Assembly: GCF_017298635.1 (NCBI RefSeq)
Contig: NZ_CP071182.1
Location: forward strand, 2,952,001 to 3,016,000
DNA: 64,000 nucleotides
From: Paenalicyclobacillus mengziensis
Lineage (GTDB): Bacteria; Bacillota; Bacilli; Alicyclobacillales; Alicyclobacillaceae
Direction of reading: 5' to 3'
Shown here piece after piece: positions 34,803 through 43,315 of the stretch. The position numbers and the translations under genes are program-made. A model generated the notes under the pieces. It was not told where the DNA came from, ran no database searches, and saw only the letters and a program-made list of their open reading frames with translations. Numbering within the stretch: position 1 is the stretch's first letter; each line of letters starts with the position of its first letter.

Positions 34803-36380
34803 TCACTTTTTGCTGGGCTTGCGTATGGACCCAGGTAGTTGTTCAGACCATGGGAGAAGGGCTCCTAATAGCTCTGGGTCGTCGATTTGGATATTCGGTA
34901 GCTGTTCGAAAAGATGAGTAAGGTACAGGTTTGGATTCAATCCGTTCTCCTTCGCTGTTTCTACCAGGCTATAAGTGATAGCACTAGCCTTTGCGCCGCG
35001 TGGGGTGTTCGCAAACAGGAAGTTCTTTCGGCCAATCACGAAAGGCTTAATTGATCGTTCGGCCCGATTGTTATCCAGCTCCAGATTGCCGTCCTCGAGA
35101 AACGCGGTTAACTTGTCCCATTGGTTGAGACAATACGTGATTGCCTTGCCCAGGGCAGTCTTTGGTGCCACTTGTGGACTCTGTTCCTGTAGCCATGCTG
35201 AAAAAGCGTCCAACACTGGTCGGCTTTGTTCTTCCCGGCCCTTTCGACGTTCTTCTGCGGTGACATTCTGGAAGCCACGCTCAATTTTGAATAGCTTGTT
35301 GCAATAATCCAATCCAGTCCGCGATGCTGTCGGATTTTTCTGCTCGGCTGCGGGCAAAGCCTTGAGTGCTTTGTCAAATTCACGTCGTGCATGCGACCAA
35401 CAGCCGACCAGTTTGGTATTCTCCACGTCGTGATATCCTGCATATCCATCTACGTGAAGGTACCCCTTAAATCCTCTCAGAAAACTCTTTGGATGTTCCT
35501 TACTCCGTGTCTCCTGGTAATCGTAAAGAACAATTGCGGGTCCATCTCGGCTCGTTCGATACAACCACATGTACGACTTGGAATCTGCCGGCCGGCCCAC
35601 TTCGTGCAACACCTGGAGCGTTGTCTCGTCTGCGTGAAGGTACTGGCGTTTGAGCAATTCCTGATGTAACCGGTTATACAGGATGTTTAACCACCGAGTC
35701 GCTCCTGTCACGACCCAGTTCGCCAGCGTCTGTCGTGACAAGGCCAATCCTTGCCGATTGAACTGTTGCTCCTGCCTGTACAAAGGCATGCCTTCTACGA
35801 ACTTCTTGCTCATGATATATGCCACCATGGAAGGAGAAGCGAGGCTACCCGGAAACGCAGGGCGCGGCATGCGAGCTTTTACCACAGGGGTCTGAATTTC
35901 ATTCTTCTCGCACGAACGACAGCCGTAGATATATTGCACATGCTCGACAACCACCGTTTGAGCGGGAATATGTTTCAGTTCACGACGGGTTTCTTCACTC
36001 ATCTCGTGCATGAGGTTCCCGCAGCAAGCACATTTGCGCTCGTCTTCGGATAAGCGGTACTCGACTCGTTCAACTGGAAGATGCTCCAGCATGGCTTCCC
36101 GCTGACCAGGTTGCTTTTTCTTGCGTTCATAGGTAATAGTTTGGACGGACACTTCCTCTGCGTCCTCATCCGATTCCATTTCTGCCTCGTTGAAAAGCAG
36201 GGCCTGAACCGCGTCTGAGCGTTCGCTCGATGACCCAAACTGCTTCTGTCGCGCCAATCGACGCTCCTCCAAAAGCAGGTTTACTTGCTGCTTCAAAGAA
36301 GCGTTCTCTTGTTCGAGAGATACGCAACGTTGCTGTAGAGTTTCGACTTGTTCAATGACTTTCGACGATGTGTTTTCCAT
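34803..36380 (-). CDS. tnpC: IS66 transposase TnpC
   Basis: A 525-residue IS66-type transposase: an N-terminal leucine-zipper coiled coil ([20 protein letters not shown]), the zinc-binding [11 protein letters not shown] region, [14 protein letters not shown], then the DDE core with [20 protein letters not shown] (first D), [31 protein letters not shown] (second D) and [20 protein letters not shown] (E). Frame intact. It is the last gene of the tnpA-tnpB-tnpC operon, 92 bases after tnpB. Confidence 0.96.
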   Translation of the reverse strand: MENTSSKVIEQVETLQQRCVSLEQENASLKQQVNLLLEERRLARQKQFGSSSERSDAVQALLFNEAEMESDEDAEEVSVQTITYERKKKQPGQREAMLEHLPVERVEYRLSEDERKCACCGNLMHEMSEETRRELKHIPAQTVVVEHVQYIYGCRSCEKNEIQTPVVKARMPRPAFPGSLASPSMVAYIMSKKFVEGMPLYRQEQQFNRQGLALSRQTLANWVVTGATRWLNILYNRLHQELLKRQYLHADETTLQVLHEVGRPADSKSYMWLYRTSRDGPAIVLYDYQETRSKEHPKSFLRGFKGYLHVDGYAGYHDVENTKLVGCWSHARREFDKALKALPAAEQKNPTASRTGLDYCNKLFKIERGFQNVTAEERRKGREEQSRPVLDAFSAWLQEQSPQVAPKTALGKAITYCLNQWDKLTAFLEDGNLELDNNRAERSIKPFVIGRKNFLFANTPRGAKASAITYSLVETAKENGLNPNLYLTHLFEQLPNIQIDDPELLGALLPWSEQLPGSIRKPSKK

Positions 36381-36472
36381 GCTTATTACTTCGGCGGAAG
36401 GAGCAGAAATCCCTTGTCACCATTGGACTTTTTGGTGATTTTACGCCTCGTTTTACCAGGCTAGGGAATGGT

Positions 36473-36832
36473 CTAGATGACCTTATTTGCTACTACCTTC
36501 GGATGTGCCTTGCCCTGACTAAGGGATAGTCCGTCAAGAAGCCAGTTTAACTCCCGTCGGGTAACTGTAAGGGTTTTGTTCGACCCTAAATCCGGCCACT
36601 CAAACCGTCCTCGTTCCAAACGGCGGTAGTAAAGCCAGAAGCCGTTGTGCTGCCAGTGTAGTATCTTCAGCTTGTTACGCTGCCGATTACAAAACACGAA
36701 CAGACAAGGAGAGAACGGGTCAAGCTTAAAACTTTCCTGCACAAGGGCTGCCAAGCCGTCAATGGATTTACGCATGTCTGTAATGCCGCATGCGAGGTAC
36801 ACTGGCTGCTCTAGCTCGACTGCGTTTAGCAT
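36473..36832 (-). CDS. tnpB: IS66 accessory protein TnpB
   Basis: A 119-residue protein: VYLACGITDMRKSIDGLAAL, SFKLDPFSPCLFVFCNRQRN and LKILHWQHNGFWLYYRRLER, the conserved IS66 Orf2 family. It is needed with TnpA for transposition. Its start overlaps the tnpA stop by one base, so translation is coupled. Frame intact. Confidence 0.96.
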   Translation of the reverse strand: MLNAVELEQPVYLACGITDMRKSIDGLAALVQESFKLDPFSPCLFVFCNRQRNKLKILHWQHNGFWLYYRRLERGRFEWPDLGSNKTLTVTRRELNWLLDGLSLSQGKAHPKVVANKVI

Positions 36833-37155
36833 TATTCTGCTAAAGCCTGAACCACTTGTTTCAATAAGGTCGGATTGAACCCGTCTCGTACCTCAACATG
36901 GGCTGCGCCAACTCTGACAGTGATGGTCGAGGCTGAAGCAACGTTGGTCGCAAAGTTCTCAGTCTTAACCGATAGCCATCTGATTGTAGAGGAAGTTTCC
37001 TCTCCGACGTTTTGCTCCGGGAACTTATGAAGCCAGCGACGAAATTGGTTTACGTTGAGATGATGGACTCTACACCATTCCGCCGCCGTCTGGCCACTCC
37101 CTCGGAACTCCTGAACGCGGGTTTTCCATTGAATTCGGACTTCTTCTCTGGACAT
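36832..37155 (-). CDS. tnpA: IS66 accessory protein TnpA
   Basis: A 107-residue protein: RIQWKTRVQEFRGSGQTAAE, WCRVHHLNVNQFRRWLHKF (an HTH), and VSASTITVRVGAAHVEVRDG-like C-terminus as in IS66 Orf1. First gene of the operon, about 85 bases inside the right end. Confidence 0.93.
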   Translation of the reverse strand: MSREEVRIQWKTRVQEFRGSGQTAAEWCRVHHLNVNQFRRWLHKFPEQNVGEETSSTIRWLSVKTENFATNVASASTITVRVGAAHVEVRDGFNPTLLKQVVQALAE

Positions 37156-38439
37156 GAAAAAACACCCCTCGGGATTTGTTTGAGGTTATTATCCCTCTCG
37201 CAAAATCGCAGAACGAGGTGTGTACTATTTGACGCTTACCATTGTACTGGGTGCCAAGTTTGTTGAACACCGTACACCGGAGCAACCTTATATTGAATCT
37301 TCAGTTCGAGGCCCGCAGATCAGCTTCGTAGAGAATTTGGATATAAATATTGGATTAATAAGACAAATATTGAACACTGAGACACTTCGGATAAAGAAAA
37401 TGAAAGTTGGATATCGGACACGGACAGAAGTGGCCATTGTATTCTTGGAAGATGTAGCGAATCCAACGCTGATAAACACGGTCGTTGAAAGGATTAACGC
37501 AGTTCACGTTGATACGATTAATCAAGGGGCGGAACTGGAACATTTAATCGTCGACCACACATCGTCACTCTTTCCTCTCACCAGAACCGCGCAACGAACT
37601 GACAGTGTGGCGCATGAAGTGAATCAGGGTAAGGTGGTGATCTTCGTCGACGGTGACCCGACGGTGCTTATGGTTCCTGCTACGATTCGAGATTTCTTTC
37701 AGACTTCGGAGGACTTTAGTCACACATTTCACGAAGCGACCTTGGTTCGATGGCTTCGAATTGTATCGTTCATGTTTGGGTTGTACCTCCCAGCCCTTTA
37801 CATCTCATTTACAGACTATAACCCCGAGTTGTTACCCAAAGTCCTCGGACTGCAAATCGCGAAGTCAAGAGAGGGTGTTCCGTTTCCCGCATTTATTGAG
37901 GTTCTCATCATGCAACTTATCATCGAAATCTTGCGTGAGGCGACGTTGCGTATGCCAAAACAAATGGGTCAAACTCTCGGTATTGTCGGAGGTTTGGTTG
38001 TTGGAGAAGCGAGTGTTCAAGCCGGTATCGTAAGCAACATTCTTATAATCGTAGTCGCACTAACAGCGGTAAGTATCTTTGTGTCCCCGAGTTACGAATT
38101 CGCAATTGTAATTCGAGTAGGTACTTGGGTAATGGATATTGCAGCTGCGTTTTTTGGGTTATACGGCGTAGTGCTTGTGACGATTGCAGGCATTTACGAA
38201 GTTTGTGCCTTGAAATCGTTTGGCGTGTCTTACGCAGACCCGTTCAGTGGAGAATACTTCAGAGACCTAGTTACGGATGGCATTATCAGGGCTCCCTACA
38301 ACTTGTTTAGGCAACGCCCGGGACATCTACGTGTACAAGACCAAACAGCAGAGTCGCGTTATCGTAACCCCGCAAAACATGCTCCATTAGGCACATCTAG
38401 TCCACAGTTAAAAAAGAGAAACTGGCGGAGACCGCTTAA

Positions 38440-39582
38440 ATGATTAGACAGCGGGTTATAACTTTATCCGGGCTTATTCTCTGCATACTTTTTTTACCTG
38501 GGTGTTGGGATTATCAAAAGATTAATGATCGGTCTCAAATCATAGCTGTAGGTGTAGAACCAACCAGCGTCAATCCCAAGATGCTCACGTATACGCTGCA
38601 GATTCCAGTTTTTCAGCAGCCCGAGCAAGGGGGAGCGGCTCCTGGAAGCGGAGGGGGAGAGCCATCGTCAAATTATCACAACTACGTTATCTCAGCACTT
38701 AGTTTCGATGAGGCCGTATCAAAAGCTCAGACTCAGTCAGATAAAGGATTGTACCTCGGGAACATACAACTAATTGTATATAGCACCAAACTATCCCATG
38801 CTCAATTTCGGCGTACGACGGGAGAATTCATGCGAAACCCGAGATTTGAAAAGTTGTCGTGGGTTGAATTTACGCCGCAGTCCCCGTCAGAGGTACTGTC
38901 TGCTAAAACAGACCTTGCGCCTGCAGACTCCTTCGAGCGGATTTTGAGCTCATCTGTTAAACAACACGGCTACACGGTCCGAACTCATCTCTGGGAATTT
39001 TGGCGCGATTTTTGGACAATAGGCAGGCAACCGTATGGAGGCGAAATTCAGAAAACGCCTACAGGCTTTCGGGTGGACGGGTTAGTTGTTCCGGTACGGC
39101 ACAACAATTGCATTGAGTTAACTCCGGAAGAAACACTGTACTTCAATATGCTCTGTCGTCGTGTGCAAAGCATTTCCTTCAATGTCATCGACGGAGCGGA
39201 GTCCTTTGGGGTAGGTGAGGTTAATACCAAGTCAAATCTTTCTGTATTCATGAACAAAGGGCGTGGTAATGTGCTAAGAGCACGAATCCGTGTTCATGCC
39301 CTCGTCGTACGGGACGAGCGTGACGGAATGGTGCTACTTAGCCATAAGGACATGAAGCGCTATGAACGAGTAATGTCTGATCAAATAAAATCGCAAGTTG
39401 AACAAGTGATTCAAAAGTTTCAACACAATGAAACGGACCCTTTTGGTTTTGGGGAGACAATCGTCACGCAAAATCCACGGATGGCAGAATATGTAGCCTC
39501 CCAGTGGCCTCATGATTTTGCACATTCCACGTCCAACATTCAGGTTGAAGTGCGACTAAAGCGTAAAGGCGCTTTAAGGTGA
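38440..39582 (+). CDS. Ger(x)C family spore germination lipoprotein (GerKC-like)
   Basis: A 380-residue lipoprotein: signal ITLSGLILCILFLPGC (lipobox), then WDYQKINDRSQIIAVGVEPT, the W-D-x-x-x-I-x-D-R/L motif of GerC proteins, SFDEAVSKAQTQSDKGLYLG NIQLIVYS, and a C-terminal alpha/beta domain ending with VASQWPHDFAHSTSNIQVEV. It would be inserted in the inner membrane of the spore as the C subunit. ATG overlaps the GerA stop (ATGA). Intact, though its A partner is broken by IS66. Confidence 0.95.
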   Translation: MIRQRVITLSGLILCILFLPGCWDYQKINDRSQIIAVGVEPTSVNPKMLTYTLQIPVFQQPEQGGAAPGSGGGEPSSNYHNYVISALSFDEAVSKAQTQSDKGLYLGNIQLIVYSTKLSHAQFRRTTGEFMRNPRFEKLSWVEFTPQSPSEVLSAKTDLAPADSFERILSSSVKQHGYTVRTHLWEFWRDFWTIGRQPYGGEIQKTPTGFRVDGLVVPVRHNNCIELTPEETLYFNMLCRRVQSISFNVIDGAESFGVGEVNTKSNLSVFMNKGRGNVLRARIRVHALVVRDERDGMVLLSHKDMKRYERVMSDQIKSQVEQVIQKFQHNETDPFGFGETIVTQNPRMAEYVASQWPHDFAHSTSNIQVEVRLKRKGALR

Positions 39583-39585
39583 ATC

Positions 39586-40698
39586 TCAATTCGGCTCAGT
39601 GGGAAAATATCGCTTCTTGTATCTGTCGATACTGTGGGGTAAGTGCTTGAGTTTAGAAGTAACTAGTGAGAGTAAGGGCAAGACAACCAACGTAATCCAA
39701 CTAGCGGGGACAAGAAACGAATTCAAAATAATGTGATCTAACTCTTCGTCGGCGATGATTGCGACTAGGAGCATGGGAACAGCCAAGAAGATAAGGTATT
39801 TTCGGTACTCCGAATCGGGTCTGCCAAAGAGGCGGCTAGTCAAGACTGAAAGACACCACAGATGATTCGCAACAAAACTGCAGGTAAAGGCTGTTGCCAC
39901 TATGACGACGGTAATTCCTAATCGCTCGATGATGAAGCCGGTTAATCTAAGTAATTGGATCACATAGGTAAATGGATATTGAAGGTGCGTAATCGCGCCG
40001 TATCCAAGGACGTGAACGCTCATGATAAAATTACCCAACAACATGATCGAGTTTACTGCTGGGCCCAAGACAGGGTACCACTGCTTGTCAACATAAGGAT
40101 TAAGCATGTTCACCAAGTTGAATCCGAGGTACATAGGAAATAAGTGGTATATACCATTCAATAACGGAGTTACGGGTGGGAGCGCGTAGACTACATGGGG
40201 ACTGTGTTCTCCACTAAAAATGATGAATACCATAGTCATTAAATTACCCAAGAGCGTCAAACTGGAGATAATGCTAGCAGCTCGACCAAGTGCTTCAAGC
40301 CCGCGAATAGCGCCCAGTAATGCAACCGTAATCATTGCACTGCCCAGTGCAGAAACTGGTGTTAGGGGGAAGAATGGTTTCATAGTCATTAAATAATAAT
40401 GTATGGATAGCCCAACAAACGTAAGGTACACCGGAAGATATGCGGCTACAACAGCTTTTCCGATAAATCTCCCGAAAGCGACTATGTGATAGTCGGCTCC
40501 AGTTAATCCAGGAAAACATTTGTTCAATTGATGATGTAGCCATCCAAGAAGCAAACCAATCAAAATCATGCTAAAAATTGTCCACAAGGCATAGTAGCCG
40601 CTGTATTCAACCGCCGTCCCGGCAAAAAAGTAGTAAGTCAATGGCATGTAGCTGGAGGACGTAAGCATTATTGCTTGAAACTGATTCAACTTCCACAT
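39586..40698 (-). CDS. GerAB/ArcD/ProY family spore germination permease (GerKB-like)
   Basis: A 370-residue membrane protein with about ten helices starting MWKLNQFQAIMLTSSSYMPL, then LIGLLLGWLHHQLNKCFPGL, YALPPVTPLLNGIYHLFPMY LGFNLVNML and LVNMLNPYVDKQWYPVLGPA, the GerB-type amino-acid/polyamine-transporter fold. B subunits bind the germinant. It is encoded on the opposite strand, converging on the C gene with only 3 bases between stops, an unusual arrangement since A, B and C subunits are usually in one operon. ATG has TTTGGAGGA upstream. Confidence 0.93.
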   Translation of the reverse strand: MWKLNQFQAIMLTSSSYMPLTYYFFAGTAVEYSGYYALWTIFSMILIGLLLGWLHHQLNKCFPGLTGADYHIVAFGRFIGKAVVAAYLPVYLTFVGLSIHYYLMTMKPFFPLTPVSALGSAMITVALLGAIRGLEALGRAASIISSLTLLGNLMTMVFIIFSGEHSPHVVYALPPVTPLLNGIYHLFPMYLGFNLVNMLNPYVDKQWYPVLGPAVNSIMLLGNFIMSVHVLGYGAITHLQYPFTYVIQLLRLTGFIIERLGITVVIVATAFTCSFVANHLWCLSVLTSRLFGRPDSEYRKYLIFLAVPMLLVAIIADEELDHIILNSFLVPASWITLVVLPLLSLVTSKLKHLPHSIDRYKKRYFPTEPN

Positions 40699-40830
40699 GT
40701 ATATTCCTCCAAAGCTGTCTTACCCCTAGAATTATAATGGTTATGATGCCCAAAAGAGGAAGATATCAGTCGGTGGTTTGGTTCAAACGCCTATGTAACC
40801 CACGATGAAACTCTGCACTTTGCGGTTGAG

Positions 40831-41331
40831 TTGATGCCAAATCAGCCTGCCTTTCTGCGTGTCTTGGTCGCACATGAAATGGCGCACGCATTCCACTTTC
40901 ACATGTTAAGGGAAGCGGGATTTCAGTTCTCTCAGTTGGCTTGGGACGGGTATACATCGTTGTACCTGGAGGGGCTAGCCACCTTCGTATCAAAGCTGCT
41001 GAATCCCGGTTTTTCAGAAGGCGTGTACTTTACATTCGATGATACTGGTGATGACTGGGTTTCATTTTGCAAGGAAAATTACGCAGGCATAAAGGTACGC
41101 TTGAACGCTGACCTTCAGCATTGGAGCATGAAAGAAGTTGAATGGTTTAGGCTCAGGGGTGGGAAAACGTATGGGTTGGACCGTGTAGGATACTTTGTTG
41201 GAACGGAATTCATAAGTTCCTGCGTGGAAAGTATGGGGATAAGTGAGACTATCATGCTCTGGGGAAAGCAAGATATAAAACCTGTGATTCAGCAGTGGAT
41301 GGGTGACGGTTCCGTACCATTCGGAGCATAA
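40831..41331 (+). CDS. HExxH zinc metalloprotease-like protein (5' probably truncated)
   Basis: The product includes LVAHEMAHAFHFHMLREAGF, a zinc protease H-E-x-x-H motif with a nearby downstream E in YLEGLATFVSK, resembling secreted or cytosolic DUF2268-type Zn-peptidases. The coding frame is open upstream to 40747 (EDISRWFGSNAYVTHDETLH), but no usable start exists there and the N-terminal part of a protein of about 250 residues seems missing. TTG 40831 and ATG 40834 are the only starts and lack an RBS. A deleted copy of this gene is at 14977-15168. Confidence 0.65.
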   Translation: MMPNQPAFLRVLVAHEMAHAFHFHMLREAGFQFSQLAWDGYTSLYLEGLATFVSKLLNPGFSEGVYFTFDDTGDDWVSFCKENYAGIKVRLNADLQHWSMKEVEWFRLRGGKTYGLDRVGYFVGTEFISSCVESMGISETIMLWGKQDIKPVIQQWMGDGSVPFGA

Positions 41332-41427
41332 ACATGCACTCGGTGTCGACGAGCGTTACGGGACTTATGGGCAGGAAACTGCAGCAGTCGCACTTCGCCG
41401 AGGTGCACAGACAGGAAAGAGAGGAGC

Positions 41428-41830
41428 ATGACGAATAGAGAGCGTCGGGTGGTTTGTTATCACTATCTTGTGTGTTCTAGCACTCGGGTCCTTCTTCATC
41501 ACGATGGGCAAACCCACAAGGAACAGCGTGTTGCGAGGGATGGGTACAGCGCTGTCGGGTGCGGCGTGCGTCTTCGTTGGCGTCATCTGGGAGGGTGTCG
41601 CAAATACACATTTCTCTCCATATCACCAACTCACATATAGACTCGGCGTAGTATCGGGTATCGCTTTTGCTGTGTTAGGCGCCATTTTCTTCTGGGTGGC
41701 GGTCCCCGCATATCAAGTGTGGAAGCGGAAATGGTCGACGCCTTGGCGAATCACGGTGACGGGTGTACTGCTGGTGTCCCTGGTCTTGGGCGGATTCATT
41801 ATTGATTTCTTTATGTTTCCGCGCTTGTAG
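41428..41830 (+). pseudogene. Small membrane protein with probable frameshift near the start
   Basis: AGAGAGGAGC precedes ATG 41428, but this frame soon ends; a second frame starting about 40 bases later gives the membrane protein VLALGSFFITMGKPTRNSVL, TALSGAACVFVGVIWEGVAN, VSGIAFAVLGAIFFWVAVPA and VTGVLLVSLVLGGFIIDFFM. The upstream codons of that second frame (SVGWFVITILCVLALGSFF) also look like the first helix. The two frames are joined if one base is gained or lost close to 41443. Four helices, function unknown. Confidence 0.5.
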
Positions 41831-41963
41831 GCTGCGAGGAGTACTTTCATTTCGAGTATGAGAAGCACTTGCTCCCAAGAATAAATCATGCGTTATGCAG
41901 TTGCTCTCAATAATTGGGTACTGGTAGATTCGAACCCACTAGCGTTGCATTAACTTTTTGGAG

Positions 41964-41991
41964 GTTTGTCAACGGATACCCGTTGACAAAC
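41964..41991. repeat. Perfect 12-bp-stem palindrome
   Basis: GTTTGTCAACGG (41964-41975), loop ATAC, CCGTTGACAAAC (41980-41991). It lies about 115 bases before the IS4-like relic. It is not T-tailed, so it is not an obvious terminator; it might be part of the relic's end or an operator. Confidence 0.6.
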
Positions 41992-42105
41992 GACATCACC
42001 GAAATCATTTGAAGGTTCATAATGTTGTAACCCATGTAGATACAAAGATTCCTTAGAATAGATGTACAGGCAGCCCTGTCCAAATCTAATCTAAGGAAAC
42101 CAACC

Positions 42106-42690
42106 ATGGACAAGGGTATCATGAAATCCACTTTGGCGGAATACCTTGGGTCACTAGACACGAAATTAATGTTGCAACAGATTGAGTCACTTCACCTGGA
42201 TAAGTACACGAAAAAGCTGGATTCCATCACGTTCACGAAACTGCTGTTGTTTGCTCAGGTCAATCAAATTTCATCCCTGACTGCACTCAGTCGTAAGCTG
42301 AACGAGACCAAGGAACTGCAATCGGACATCGGAATTCAGTCCATTAGCACCTCACAGTTGCCCACGGAAATTGCAGCAGGTCGAACAGCCGTTTTTGGAC
42401 GTTGTACTGCAGCGATGCATTCAGCAACTGGTTTGTACGATTGGGCTGAAAAATACCACGAGGCGTTTAGGGCGCTTGAACCTTGTTGACTCATCCACCA
42501 TCACCATGTGTATGTCCCAATACCCCTGGGCCATCATTCGGAGCCAGGCCGGTGTTAAGTTGCACTTACGTCTGGCATTCCAAGATGGAATCGTGCATCC
42601 GGATAAAGCTGTCCTTACAACTGCAAAGCCGTCGGACCGGACACAGATGGACAATCTGATTGTGCAAGATGAGTATTTTAGTGCCAGGGA
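42106..42690 (+). pseudogene. IS4-family transposase remnant (frameshifted, 3' truncated)
   Basis: The N-terminal part KSTLAEYLGSLDTKLMLQQI, DKYTKKLDSITFTKLLLFAQ and VNQISSLTALSRKLNETKEL is the DUF4372 domain of IS4-type transposases. At about 42362 a run of three C instead of two shifts the frame; the +1 frame resumes LQQVEQPFLDVVLQRC, LGRLNLVDSSTITMCMSQYP WA (first D) and GVKLHLRLAFQDGIVHPDKA. It is cut off at about 42690 where IS21 material starts. Confidence 0.8.
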
Positions 42691-42775
42691 GCCATCAAGT
42701 TAATAAGTGAGAGCCACTTCGTTAATAAAATAGATCCACCTTGTTAATCAGGAGAGCCACCACTGTGTCTATCTA
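42688..42775 (+). repeat. IS21-type terminal repeats upstream of istA
   Basis: Three related units: GCCATCAAGTTAATAA, GAGCCACTTCGTTAATAA and ATCCACCTTGTTAATCA, then GAGAGCCACCACTG. Serial short direct repeats ending in GTTAAT are typical of the left end of IS21 elements, where they bind the transposase. Confidence 0.6.
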
Positions 42776-42838
42776 CTAAGATGGATGAATGTGTAGCTGG
42801 AAAATCCAGTGCACAAATAGATAGTGGGAGGTCCCTGA

Positions 42839-43315
42839 ATGGCCAAGTATCGAGAGATTTTACGGCTCAGAAGTATGGGGTTGAGCCAGCGTAGCATTGC
42901 ATGAAGCTGTCAATGCTCGCGTAACACCGTCTCCGAGGTGTTCAACCGTGCAAGCGCCAAGGAATTGGATTGGCCGATGCCCGAAGACGTGTCGGATGAC
43001 GATCTACAGTACCTGCTGTTCCCCGAGAAAGCACAAGTCTCCTCACGCAAGATTCCAGATTGTGAATACATCCACAGGGAGTTAGCCAAGAATGGGGTTA
43101 CTCTCAGCCTGCTCTGGAGCGAGTACTGCGAGAAGTGCAGATTAAGCCAGGAGATTCCCCTGAAGTACACGCAGTACTGCAACTACTACCGCAAATATGC
43201 TGCAACCACGAAGGCCACCATGCATATTCAACGCAAGCCTGGTGAACAATTGGAGGTCGACTGGGCAGGGCAAACCGCTACCCTCGTAGATAGGGATACC
43301 GGCGAGGCCCAGTAA
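42839..43315 (+). pseudogene. istA: IS21 IstA transposase remnant (nonsense and 3' truncation)
   Basis: Reads MAKYREILRLRSMGLSQRSI A, TGA, SCQCSRNTVSEVFNRASA..., then WSEYCEKCRLSQEIPLKYTQ YCNYYRKYA, HIQRKPGEQLEVDWAGQTAT and DTGEAQ: the HTH and start of the rve domain with the first catalytic D (V-D-W-A-G). An in-frame TGA (probably CGA to TGA) sits after codon 21, and everything after GEAQ is replaced by IS1634 sequence. GGGAGG precedes the ATG. istB is absent. Confidence 0.85.

Larger units (their letters stand above)
34706..37239 (-). mobile_element. Complete IS66-family insertion sequence with 8-bp target duplication
   Basis: 2,534 bp. Left end GTAAGCGTCAAATAGCACAC (34706-) and inverted right end GTAAGCGTCAAATAGTACAC (to 37239) form the terminal repeats. 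CATTGTAC is duplicated exactly at 34698-34705 and 37240-37247. It carries tnpA, tnpB and tnpC on the minus strand. The GTAA ends and the 8-bp duplication are diagnostic of IS66. Confidence 0.97.
34075..38443 (+). pseudogene. GerA-family spore germination protein (GerKA-like) interrupted by IS66
   Basis: The left part 34075-34705 encodes the cytoplasmic N-domain up to LVDGVVPAIV; the right part from 37248 continues LGAKFVEHRTPEQPYIESSV RGPQISFVENLDINIGLIRQ, the GerA signature (V-R-G-P...F.E.L..N..L-I-R), and then membrane segments such as VVGEASVQAGIVSNILIIVV. Removing IS66 and one 8-bp duplicate restores the full protein of about 610 residues. GerA proteins form the A subunit of nutrient germinant receptors with GerB-type and GerC-type partners. 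The coding strand overlaps the GerC gene by 4 bases (ATGA). The insertion disables this receptor. Confidence 0.95.

Noticed and set aside
37220..38443. A 407-residue GerA protein starting at 37220
   Set aside because: Its first residues lie in the IS66 end; the frame is the 3' part of the interrupted gene.
41915..41950. tRNA-like TTCGAAT segment (reverse strand of GGTAGATTCGAACCCACTAG)
   Set aside because: The flanking bases do not pair as a T-arm and no D- or anticodon arm can be built around it.
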